Shown one piece after another: positions 57,368-64,000 of a stretch of 64,000 nucleotides of DNA. The DNA comes from Tersicoccus solisilvae (lineage in GTDB: Bacteria > Actinomycetota > Actinomycetes > Actinomycetales > Micrococcaceae), in contig NZ_BMJI01000008.1 of assembly GCF_014643255.1 (NCBI RefSeq), positions 49,157 to 113,156 on the forward strand, given 5' to 3'. Under the pieces are notes generated by a model, which was given only the letters and a program-made list of their open reading frames with translations, was not told the origin of the DNA and did no database searches. Positions within the stretch are counted from its first letter, which is position 1, and each line of letters starts with the position of its first letter. The translations under genes were made by a program, and so were the position numbers.

Positions 57368-58999
57368 GTGAATCCCACCGTCACCCCGAACGACGTCTAC
57401 CATGCGACCGCGGAGGACGAGACGTTCCTGACCGCGGTCCAGGAGGTGACGTCCGCGGCGGCGGGACGGCGACTGTCCGATCGTCCCGACGTCGTGCACA
57501 GCGTCCGCGGGTACGCCCTGGTCAACGAGGGACTGACGCCCCACGAGGCGATGGTCGAGGACCTGCTGTTCGTCCGGGACGCCCTGGACCGGGCGGGCAT
57601 CTCGTTCCTGCTCGTGCGCGGCAACGACGCACGGCCGGTGATCGCGGTGCCGTGGACGGAGCGGCGGAAGCTGCGCGCGGCCCTCGTCGCGGCGTGCGAG
57701 GACGAGCCCTTCTACTCGGTGACCGTCGACGCCCGCAAGAACCGGTCCCTGCTGGTCGCGGACGGCAAGCTGACCGAGAGCACCCGGGCCCGGATGTTCC
57801 GGCTCTATCGGCCTCGCGTCGTCCTGCACGGCGGCCTGCTCTACGGCCACGAGACCGGCGTCCAGATCGAACTGTGGAAGTGGGAGGGCGAGACCCTCCA
57901 GCTGCCGATCGAGAACTCGGTCACCCGGCGCTCGCTGCCCGCCGACGAGGCGACCCGCGGCACCGTCGAACGGTTCGGCCGGACGTGGCCCACGATCGAG
58001 AACATGTTCGCCGATCACGCGACGGACATCGACTTCCCGATCGACATCGTCTTCTCCTGGGTGAACGGCTCGGACACGGAGTTGCTGGCCCGCCGGGCGT
58101 CCTACCTGCCCGGCGTCGTGATGGGCGAGGGCGACGACGCGGAGGCCCGGTACCGGCAGATCGACGAGCTGCGGTATGCGCTGCGCTCCGTGCACATGTT
58201 CGCCCCGTGGATCCGCCGCGTCTTCCTGTGCACGGACTCGGCGCTGCCGGACTGGCTGGACCCCGAGCACCCGGACATCACCGTCGTCCGGGCCGCCGAC
58301 CACTTCGCCGACGCCTCGGTGCTGCCGGTGTTCAACTCGCAGGCGATCGAGGCGCAGCTGCAGAACATCGAGGGGCTGAGCGAGCACTTCCTCTACTCCA
58401 ACGACGACATGTTCTTCGGCCGGCCGGTCAGCCCCGACATGTTCTTCTCCCCCGGCGGGATCACGAAGTTCATCGAGGCGAGCACCCGGATCGGACTCGG
58501 CGACAACCACCTGGACCGCTCGGGGTTCGAGAACGCCGCCCGGGTGAACCGGCGACTGCTCTACGAGAAGTTCGGCCGGATCACCACCCGGCACCTGGAA
58601 CACACGGCCGCACCGCTACGCAAGAGCGTGCTGCGGGAGATGGAGCACGAGTTCAGCGCCGAGTTCGCGGAGACGGCGGCGAGCCGGTTCCGGGCCAAGG
58701 ACAACATCTCGGTCACCAACTCGCTGTACCACTACTACGCGCTGCTGACCGGGCGGGCCGTGACGAAGGTGGGCGCGAAGGTCAAGTACGTGGACACCAC
58801 GGTGCCCAGCGGGCTGAACAAGCTGGACAAGCTGCTGCGCAAGCGCAACCAGGACTTCTTCTGCCTCAACGACGGCTCGTTCCCGGAGGTGAGCGCCGCC
58901 GAACGGCAGGAGCGGGTGACCGACTTCCTGACCCGGTACTTCCCGATCCCGGCCCCGTGGGAGCGGACCCGGGTGTCGGACCCGACCTCAGAGAGCTGA
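57368..58999 (+). CDS. Stealth-family sugar-1-phosphate transferase
   Basis: A 543-aa cytosolic protein of the Stealth family, related to GlcNAc-1-phosphotransferases and capsular sugar-phosphate transferases. CR1 is IDIVFSWVNGSD (225-236). CR2 is QIDELRYALRSVHMFAPWIRRVFLCTD. CR3 is EGLSEHFLYSNDDMFFGRPV with FFSPGGITKF, and CR4 (GLNKLDKLLRKRNQDFFCLND) lies near the end. Stealth proteins make phosphate-linked glycopolymers of the cell surface. GTG 57368 has GGAAAGGCAG upstream. It overlaps the convergent metallophosphoesterase by 12 bp. There are no other capsule genes in the window. Confidence 0.92.
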   Translation: MNPTVTPNDVYHATAEDETFLTAVQEVTSAAAGRRLSDRPDVVHSVRGYALVNEGLTPHEAMVEDLLFVRDALDRAGISFLLVRGNDARPVIAVPWTERRKLRAALVAACEDEPFYSVTVDARKNRSLLVADGKLTESTRARMFRLYRPRVVLHGGLLYGHETGVQIELWKWEGETLQLPIENSVTRRSLPADEATRGTVERFGRTWPTIENMFADHATDIDFPIDIVFSWVNGSDTELLARRASYLPGVVMGEGDDAEARYRQIDELRYALRSVHMFAPWIRRVFLCTDSALPDWLDPEHPDITVVRAADHFADASVLPVFNSQAIEAQLQNIEGLSEHFLYSNDDMFFGRPVSPDMFFSPGGITKFIEASTRIGLGDNHLDRSGFENAARVNRRLLYEKFGRITTRHLEHTAAPLRKSVLREMEHEFSAEFAETAASRFRAKDNISVTNSLYHYYALLTGRAVTKVGAKVKYVDTTVPSGLNKLDKLLRKRNQDFFCLNDGSFPEVSAAERQERVTDFLTRYFPIPAPWERTRVSDPTSES

Positions 59000-59917
59000 G
59001 GCCAACCGCCGCGTCGTGGGGGTGGTGCTGACCTCGTGCCCGGCGGCGCTGAGCCGGCGGGCCACCTCCTCGGCGTCCACGCGCTCGCCGACCAGGTCGC
59101 CCCCGGCGGCGGGCACCACCGTGTGCAGCACCGTGTCCGGGTAGACGTGGACCATGTTGTAGCTCTGGGCGGCGTCCCGACCCATCGTCGGCCGGATGCC
59201 GCTCTCGGTGTCCACCGGGCGGGTGAGATCCTGCGTGTAGCAGGTCGCGGAGGCCACCGAGACGGGGATGCCGGCGAAGGTCGCGGTGGTCGAGTAGTGC
59301 AGGTGCCCGGCGAGGATCGAGACGATGTCCGTCCCGCGCACGACGTCGGCGAGCCGCGACTGCCCGCGCAGCTCGACGAGGGCGGCGAGGTCCTGCACGC
59401 ACGGCACCGGCGGGTGATGCATGGCCAGTAGGGTGCCGTCCGGCGCCGGCACGGTCAGTTCGTCGGCGAGCCAGGTCAGCTGCGCGTCGGAGAGCTCGCC
59501 GTGGTGGTAGCCGGGCACGGTGGTGTCCAGCACGATGATCCGCAGCCCGCCGATCCAGTGCACCTCGTCGAGGGGGTCCCCGGTGCGGGGCTCGCCGCGC
59601 AGGTGCTCCCGCAGGTTGGCCCGGTCGTCGTGGTTGCCCATCACCCAGATCATCCGGGTACCCAGGCTGGTGGCGACCGGATCCACCAGTTCCCGCAGCG
59701 CCGTGTAGGCGCCGGCCTCGCCGTGGTCGGCCAGGTCGCCGGTGACCACGATGGCGTCGGGGGAACCCCCGGCCGTGCGGATCTGCTCGAACACCCCCCG
59801 AGTGCGCTCCTCGGCGTCGAGCACGCCGCCGACGCGGCCCTCGGCGCGCAGGTGGGTGTCGCTGACGTGCAGCAGGAAGTAGGACGGGTCGGGGTGTTCG
59901 GACCGGATCGTGGTCAT
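58988..59917 (-). CDS. Metallophosphoesterase (CpdA-like)
   Basis: A 309-aa phosphoesterase with the binuclear metal motifs LLHVSDTHL (Asp20, His22), VVTGDLADHG, VMGNHDDRANL, MHHPPV and ILAGHLHYSTT. It resembles cyclic-nucleotide phosphodiesterases (CpdA/Rv0805), but the substrate is not proven. ATG 59917 is the start. Upstream, a TetR-type palindrome (60001-60014) near TTGACT suggests repression. Confidence 0.9.
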   Translation of the reverse strand: MTTIRSEHPDPSYFLLHVSDTHLRAEGRVGGVLDAEERTRGVFEQIRTAGGSPDAIVVTGDLADHGEAGAYTALRELVDPVATSLGTRMIWVMGNHDDRANLREHLRGEPRTGDPLDEVHWIGGLRIIVLDTTVPGYHHGELSDAQLTWLADELTVPAPDGTLLAMHHPPVPCVQDLAALVELRGQSRLADVVRGTDIVSILAGHLHYSTTATFAGIPVSVASATCYTQDLTRPVDTESGIRPTMGRDAAQSYNMVHVYPDTVLHTVVPAAGGDLVGERVDAEEVARRLSAAGHEVSTTPTTRRLASAL

Positions 59918-60000
59918 CGGTCGGCTCTCTCGTGAGAATGCATGCCTGGTGTGCCCGGGTCGGTGAACCCGGCCGACGGAATGATCGTGACACGAGGGCG

Positions 60001-60014
60001 ACCGACCGGTCGGT
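60001..60014. promoter_or_regulatory. Putative TetR-type operator upstream of the metallophosphoesterase
   Basis: ACCGACCGGTCGGT, a perfect 14-bp palindrome typical of TetR-family sites, lying 9 bp from a minus-strand TTGACT (60029-60024). A second hairpin CCGGGT-CGGTGA-ACCCGG (59955-59972) lies in the leader. No TetR gene is in the window. Confidence 0.5.
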
Positions 60015-60146
60015 AACGACACCAGTCAACAAGTCTGAAGCGGCCGCGCCGTGAATGTCCAGTGAACGCCTCGTGATGTGAGGGATGAGACGACATGACG
60101 GCGCCCGACGGGTCCGCGGCCGGGCCGGCTCGAAACGGAGCGGGGC

Positions 60147-61394
60147 TCAGACGAACGCGGACAACCCGGTCGCGGCCCGACCCACGATCAACGTGTTGAT
60201 CTCGTACGTGCCCTCGTAGGTGTGCAGCACCTCGACGTCGGCGGCCACCTTGGCCAGCTCGTGGTCGCTGAGGATCCCGTTGCCGCCGAGCAGGGTGCGG
60301 CCGGCGGACACGGTCTGCCGCGCGAGCCGGGTGAGAGTCGATTTCGCCAGCGCCGCCTGCGGCATGGTCAGCCGCCCCTCCTCCTGGGTGCGGGCGAGCT
60401 GGGTCATCAGGCCGAGGCTGAGCGTGAGGTTGCCGAACATCTCCGCGAGCGCGGCCTGGACGAGCTGGAAGCCGCCGAGGGGCCGGCCGAACTGCTGCCG
60501 GTCCAGGGCGTACCGGCGGGCGATGTCGACGGCGGCCAGCTGCGCGCCGACGGCCTGCCAGCCGACCCAGGCGCGGGAATCGCACAGCAGCCGGTTCGCG
60601 GCGGCGAAGCCCCGCGCCCCGGGCAGCCGGTTCGCCTCCGGCACCCGCACGGCGTCGAACGTCAGGTCCGCGTTCTGCATGATCCGCAGGCCGGTCTTGT
60701 GCTCGATCTTCGCGGCGGCGAAACCGGGCCGGTCGGTCTCGACGATGAACGCCTTGATCACGCCGTCGGCCTCGTCGCGGGCCCAGGTGAGGATGATGTC
60801 GGCGACGGTGCCGAGCCCGATCCACCGCTTCGCGCCCGAGATCACCCAGTCGTCGCCGTCGCGCCGAGCCGTCGTGGCCAGGCCGCCGGCGATGTCCGAG
60901 CCGTGGTCCGGCTCGGTCAGCGCGAAGGAGCCGAACGTCGCGAACCGCGACAGCTCCGGGAGGAACCGCTCCCTCTGTTCGGTGGATCCGAGTGCCTCGA
61001 TCATGCCGACGATCAGCTCGTTGTGGATGCCGACGACGGACGAGAGGGAGACGTCGGCGCGGGCCAGCTGCGCGTGCAGCAGCCCGGTGAAGAGGCGGCT
61101 GCCCGGCCGCAGGCCCAGGTTCCCGTAGCCGCGCTCCCCGAACTCGGCGATCAGGTCGCGGGGGAACTCGTCGCGCTGCCACGGCCCGATGCTCGCCGGC
61201 CGCACCCGCTCCTGCAGCCAGCCGGTGGCCTCGGCCAGCCGCGCCTGCTCGTCCGCGGGCAGCGCGCCGGCGACGTCGAGCACGTCCAGGGGCAGCAGCC
61301 CGTCCGACGGGACCGGGCCGGCCGCGGGAGGGGCTGCGGATCCGGCGCCGGAGGCGGGGAACGGGGGGACGACGGGGGAGGCGATCGGGCGCAC
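60147..61394 (-). CDS. Acyl-CoA dehydrogenase (glutaryl-CoA dehydrogenase-like)
   Basis: A 415-aa flavoprotein. The fold includes ERGYGNLGLRPGSRL, TFGSFALTEPDHGSDIAGGL, VISGAKRWIGLGTVADI, GLRIMQNADLTFDAVRVPE, RYALDRQQFGRPLGGFQLVQ and HTYEGTYEINTLIVGRA. In the last segment Glu394 is at the position of the catalytic base of glutaryl-CoA dehydrogenases. GTG 61394 with CGAGGAGCC is the start; the N-terminal 45 residues are a Pro/Ala-rich extension. It probably works with the divergent acyl-CoA ligase on one acid substrate. Confidence 0.88.
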   Translation of the reverse strand: MRPIASPVVPPFPASGAGSAAPPAAGPVPSDGLLPLDVLDVAGALPADEQARLAEATGWLQERVRPASIGPWQRDEFPRDLIAEFGERGYGNLGLRPGSRLFTGLLHAQLARADVSLSSVVGIHNELIVGMIEALGSTEQRERFLPELSRFATFGSFALTEPDHGSDIAGGLATTARRDGDDWVISGAKRWIGLGTVADIILTWARDEADGVIKAFIVETDRPGFAAAKIEHKTGLRIMQNADLTFDAVRVPEANRLPGARGFAAANRLLCDSRAWVGWQAVGAQLAAVDIARRYALDRQQFGRPLGGFQLVQAALAEMFGNLTLSLGLMTQLARTQEEGRLTMPQAALAKSTLTRLARQTVSAGRTLLGGNGILSDHELAKVAADVEVLHTYEGTYEINTLIVGRAATGLSAFV

Positions 61395-61456
61395 GGGGCG
61401 GGCTCCTCGGTGTGGAGACGGGGGTACGGCCACGTCAGCGGGAGTCTGATCGAGAC

Positions 61457-61485
61457 TTCCACATGGTTGGATGTCCAAGTATAGT
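61457..61485 (+). promoter_or_regulatory. Promoter of the acyl-CoA ligase gene with a palindromic operator
   Basis: TTCCAC (61457-61462), 17-nt spacer, TATAGT (61480-61485). The spacer contains TTGGA-TG-TCCAA (61467-61478), a perfect palindrome placed to block RNA polymerase. The MarR gene at 63334 is the probable repressor. Confidence 0.55.
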
Positions 61486-61529
61486 CCGATGTGATCTGAA
61501 TCACGAGTGCCCATCGGTCGGAGGTTGCG

Positions 61530-63368
61530 ATGCCCTCAGAACCCGACGTCGCCGCGCGTTTCCGCGCCGCGCGGGATCGCCTCATCGAGCTGCGCGAGGA
61601 CGCGGACGCCGCCGTCGCGGAGTTCACGTGGCCCCGGTTCGAGCACTTCAACTTCGCACTCGACTGGTTCGACGTGATCGCCGCCGGCCCCCGGGGTGAC
61701 ACCGATGCGCTCGTGCTGGTCGAGGAGGACGGCGCGGCCTCGCGGCACACGTGGGCCGACCTGTCCCGGCGGTCCGCGCAGGTGGCGACGTGGCTGCGGG
61801 AGCAGGGCGTGCGGCGTGGGGACCGGATGATCCTCATGCTCGGCAATCGGGTCGAGCTGTGGGAGTTGATGCTCGCCGGCATCAAGCTCGGCGTCGTCCT
61901 CATCCCCACGACCACGCAGATGGGTCCGGCGGACCTGCGGGACCGGGTGGAGCGGGGCGGCGCCCGGTGGGCCGTCGCCGCCGGTGACGCCGTCGGCAGC
62001 GGCGTGCAGCAGGACGCGGACAAGTTCGACGACGTGCCCGGGGACTACCGTGTGGTCCAGGTCGGCGGCGCGGTGCCGCCCGGGCGCCTCGACTACGCGG
62101 ACGCCCGCTCCGCGCCCGAGGTCTTCACCCCCGACGGGCCGACGGACGCCGACGAGCTGCTGCTGCTCTACTTCACCTCCGGCACGACGTCGCAGGCGAA
62201 GCTGGTGGAACACACCCACACCTCCTACCCGGTGGGGCATCTGTCGACCATGTTCTGGATCGGGCTCGAGCCCGGGGACGTGCACCTGAACGTGGCCTCG
62301 CCCGGCTGGGGGAAGCACGCGTGGTCCAACGTGTTCGCGCCGTGGATCGCCGAGGCCACCGTCTTCGTCCACAACTACGCGCGGTTCGACCCGGCCGCCC
62401 TGATGGCCAGCATGGAACGGCACGGCGTGACGAGCTTCTGCGCACCGCCCACCGTGTGGCGCTACCTCATCCAGGCCGACCTGAGTCGGCTGCCCACCCC
62501 GCCGCGCAAGCTCGTCTCCGCCGGGGAGCCGCTCAACGCCGAGGTGATCGACCGGGTGGCGGCCGTCTGGGGGCAGACCATCCGCGACGGGTTCGGCCAG
62601 ACCGAGACGACGGTGCAGGTGGCCAACGCCCCCGGCCAGCGGCTGACCATCGGCGCGATGGGACGCCCGATGCCGGGCTACGACGTCGTCCTGCTGGACC
62701 CGGCCACCGGGGCGGAGGCCGACGAGGGCGAGCTGTGCCTGCGCCTGGATCCGCGGCCGGTGGGGCTGATGCGCGGCTACCACGACGACCCCGAGCGCAC
62801 CGCCGAGGCGTTCCGGGACGGCTACTACCACTCGGGGGACATCGCCTCCCGGGACGAGCGCGGGGTGCTGACCTACGTCGGCCGCAGCGACGACGTCTTC
62901 AAGTCCAGCGACTACCGGCTCAGCCCCTTCGAGCTGGAGAGCGTGCTGATCGAGCACCCGGCGGTGGCGGAGGCGGCGGTCGTGCCCTCCCCCGACGAGC
63001 TGCGGCTCTCGGTGCCCAAGGCCTTCGTCGTCCTGGTCGCGGGGCGGGAGCCCGGACCCGAGCTGGCCGAGGACATCCTGCGGTACTGCCGGGAGCACCT
63101 GGCCCCGTACAAGCGGATCCGGCGGCTCGAGTTCGCCGAGCTGCCCAAGACGATCTCCGGCAAGATCCGGCGGGTCGAGCTGCGGGACGCCGAGGTGGCG
63201 CGGCACGGGCCCGGCGCCCGGGCGACACCGCCGGAGGGGCTGGGGATCGAGTACACCGACACGGACTTCCCGTCCCTGCGCGGGGCCGGTCGAGGCACCG
63301 GCGGCGGCCCGGGGCCCGGCGGAGGGGGCGAGGATGGATCAGCCGCTGCCGCGGGATCCGATCGCTGA
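61530..63368 (+). CDS. Acyl-CoA ligase (medium-chain acyl-CoA synthetase-like)
   Basis: A 612-aa adenylate-forming enzyme: FNFALDWFDVIAAG near the start, P-loop LLYFTSGTTSQAKLVEHTHTSYP, NVASPGWGKHAWSNVFAPW, RDGFGQTETTVQVANAPG, GYYHSGDIASRDERGVLTYVGRSDDVFKSSDYRLSPFELE and the C-terminal KTISGKIRR with the catalytic Lys. The ACSM-like pattern suggests medium-chain or aromatic acids. GGAGGTTGCG precedes ATG 61530. The C-terminal 50 residues are Gly-rich. It overlaps the MarR gene by 35 bp. Confidence 0.9.
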   Translation: MPSEPDVAARFRAARDRLIELREDADAAVAEFTWPRFEHFNFALDWFDVIAAGPRGDTDALVLVEEDGAASRHTWADLSRRSAQVATWLREQGVRRGDRMILMLGNRVELWELMLAGIKLGVVLIPTTTQMGPADLRDRVERGGARWAVAAGDAVGSGVQQDADKFDDVPGDYRVVQVGGAVPPGRLDYADARSAPEVFTPDGPTDADELLLLYFTSGTTSQAKLVEHTHTSYPVGHLSTMFWIGLEPGDVHLNVASPGWGKHAWSNVFAPWIAEATVFVHNYARFDPAALMASMERHGVTSFCAPPTVWRYLIQADLSRLPTPPRKLVSAGEPLNAEVIDRVAAVWGQTIRDGFGQTETTVQVANAPGQRLTIGAMGRPMPGYDVVLLDPATGAEADEGELCLRLDPRPVGLMRGYHDDPERTAEAFRDGYYHSGDIASRDERGVLTYVGRSDDVFKSSDYRLSPFELESVLIEHPAVAEAAVVPSPDELRLSVPKAFVVLVAGREPGPELAEDILRYCREHLAPYKRIRRLEFAELPKTISGKIRRVELRDAEVARHGPGARATPPEGLGIEYTDTDFPSLRGAGRGTGGGPGPGGGGEDGSAAAAGSDR

Positions 63369-63843
63369 GGCGCAACGCAACTGGCAGCGGCGCGGCTGGG
63401 AGCAGCAGGCCGCACCGATGGCCGCGGTCACCGCCATCATGCGGACCCAGCAGCTGCTGATGCTGCGGATCGAGGGCGTGCTGCGGCCGTTCGCGCTGAC
63501 CTTCGCCCGGTACGAACTGTTGACCCTGCTCGCGTTCACCCGGCGCGGGGAGCTGCCGATGAGCCGGGCCAGTTCGCTGCTGCAGGTGCACCCGACGTCC
63601 GTCACCAACGCCGTCGACCGGCTGCAGGCCGCGGGCCTGGTGGACCGGGCACCGCACCCGATGGACCGGCGGACGACCCTGGTACGGCTGACGCCCGACG
63701 GCCGGGACCTGGCCCGGCGCGCCACCGACGCACTGAACCGGGACGTGTTCAGCGACACCGGCTTCGAGGCCGACGACGTCGAGCACCTGATCCGCATCCT
63801 CGCCCGGTTCCGTCAGCAGGCGGGCGACTTCGCCGCCGAGTGA
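63334..63843 (+). CDS. MarR-family transcriptional regulator
   Basis: A 169-aa winged-helix regulator. It has RYELLTLLAFTRRGELPMSRASSLLQVHPTSVTNAVDRLQAAGLVDRAPHPMDRRTTLVRLT with the DRR wing. It is cotranscribed with the acyl-CoA ligase and probably binds TTGGATGTCCAA in the divergent promoter, derepressed by an acyl-CoA or the free acid. A palindromic repeat follows 8 bp after the stop. Confidence 0.9.
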   Translation: MDQPLPRDPIAEAQRNWQRRGWEQQAAPMAAVTAIMRTQQLLMLRIEGVLRPFALTFARYELLTLLAFTRRGELPMSRASSLLQVHPTSVTNAVDRLQAAGLVDRAPHPMDRRTTLVRLTPDGRDLARRATDALNRDVFSDTGFEADDVEHLIRILARFRQQAGDFAAE

Positions 63844-63851
63844 CCATATTC

Positions 63852-63909
63852 CGCCAGCTCGTCAATAGATGCACACGCAGGGGCCGATTCGGGCCCGGAC
63901 GGAGCATCT
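63852..63909 (+). repeat. Interspersed palindromic element, copy 4 (interrupted)
   Basis: The left arm CGCCAGCTCGTCAATAGATG and the interior GGGCCGATTCGGGCCCGG are intact, but the right arm stops after GCATCT at 63909 and continues as GAGGTGAAACTTAGG instead of the expected ATTGACGAG. The break suggests insertion of a mobile element in the right arm. Confidence 0.8.
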
Positions 63910-64000
63910 GAGGTGAAACTTAGGTGGTGGCGGGGGTGGTGACGAGGTATCCCAGTGCGGTCAATTCGTGGACGAGGTGTTGGGCGCGTTGTCCTGGCCG
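63910..64000 (-). mobile_element. Probable end of an insertion element with transposase C-terminus (partial)
   Basis: Directly after the interrupted palindrome the minus strand carries an open frame from the window edge to TAA (63920-63922), coding RPGQRAQHLVHELTALGYLVTTPATT. This short Leu/Ala helix plus 'LGYxVT' ending is like the extreme C-terminus of some transposases (IS110-type proteins end similarly), but the family cannot be fixed from 26 residues. The stop is only 10 bp from the junction. The 12 bases TGAGGTGAAACT may be an element end. Confidence 0.45.

Overview
The window is very GC-rich DNA from an actinobacterium, most likely a member of the Micrococcales. Support comes from the GC-saturated third codon positions, a fructose-bisphosphate aldolase next to a DUF3151 gene, ATGA/GTGA translational couplings, many GTG starts, and TANNNT boxes placed 6-7 nt before start codons, which suggests leaderless transcripts. 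No rRNA, tRNA or CRISPR array was seen. The species cannot be named from this.

Layout. (1) 1-1479: the end of purL and a DinB-type protein. (2) 1635-5654: a compact plus-strand cluster that looks like a circular bacteriocin system: a 97-aa precursor of the uberolysin/circularin type, a SpoIIM/DUF95 membrane protein, two small membrane proteins, a large polytopic membrane protein and an ABC ATPase. (3) 5677-9763: secreted GH13 amylase and cardiolipin synthase. (4) 9744-18807: a sulfur-acquisition locus. Two SAM-I (S-box) riboswitches flank a CoA-binding protein gene. One precedes the sulfonate ABC transporter ssuB-ssuA-ssuC coupled to an acetyl-CoA-synthetase-like gene. The other precedes sfnG-metY-CoA-binding protein. 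(5) 18853-27668: ArsR regulator and MFS exporter with unclear starts, GNAT, DUF1990, nitrilase, aldo/keto reductase, and an Lrp/M20 peptidase/DUF5058 transporter operon.

(6) 27933-40819: purA, tdk, DUF72, HAD phosphatase, a kynurenine-formamidase-like hydrolase facing kynureninase, several regulators, alanine dehydrogenase, TfoX-N, DUF3151 and class II aldolase. (7) 41420-54708: a SpoU methyltransferase followed by a long minus-strand uronate/glycoside region: uxaC-uxuB, two sugar isomerase-like/Gfo-Idh pairs and an oligopeptide-type ABC transporter in which one permease is fused to one ATPase. (8) 54753-59917: HAD-IIA phosphatase, Tat-type alpha/beta hydrolase, pyrE, a Stealth sugar-phosphotransferase and a metallophosphoesterase. 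(9) 60147-63843: an acyl-CoA dehydrogenase divergent from an acyl-CoA ligase/MarR pair.

Four copies of a roughly 73-bp interspersed palindrome (arms GCCAGSTCGTCAATAG) lie just downstream of stop codons at 34651, 42141, 51790 and 63852. The last is interrupted by what looks like the end of a mobile element running off the window. The most interesting items are the circular-bacteriocin cluster, the palindrome family and its interrupted copy, and the double SAM-riboswitch sulfur regulon.
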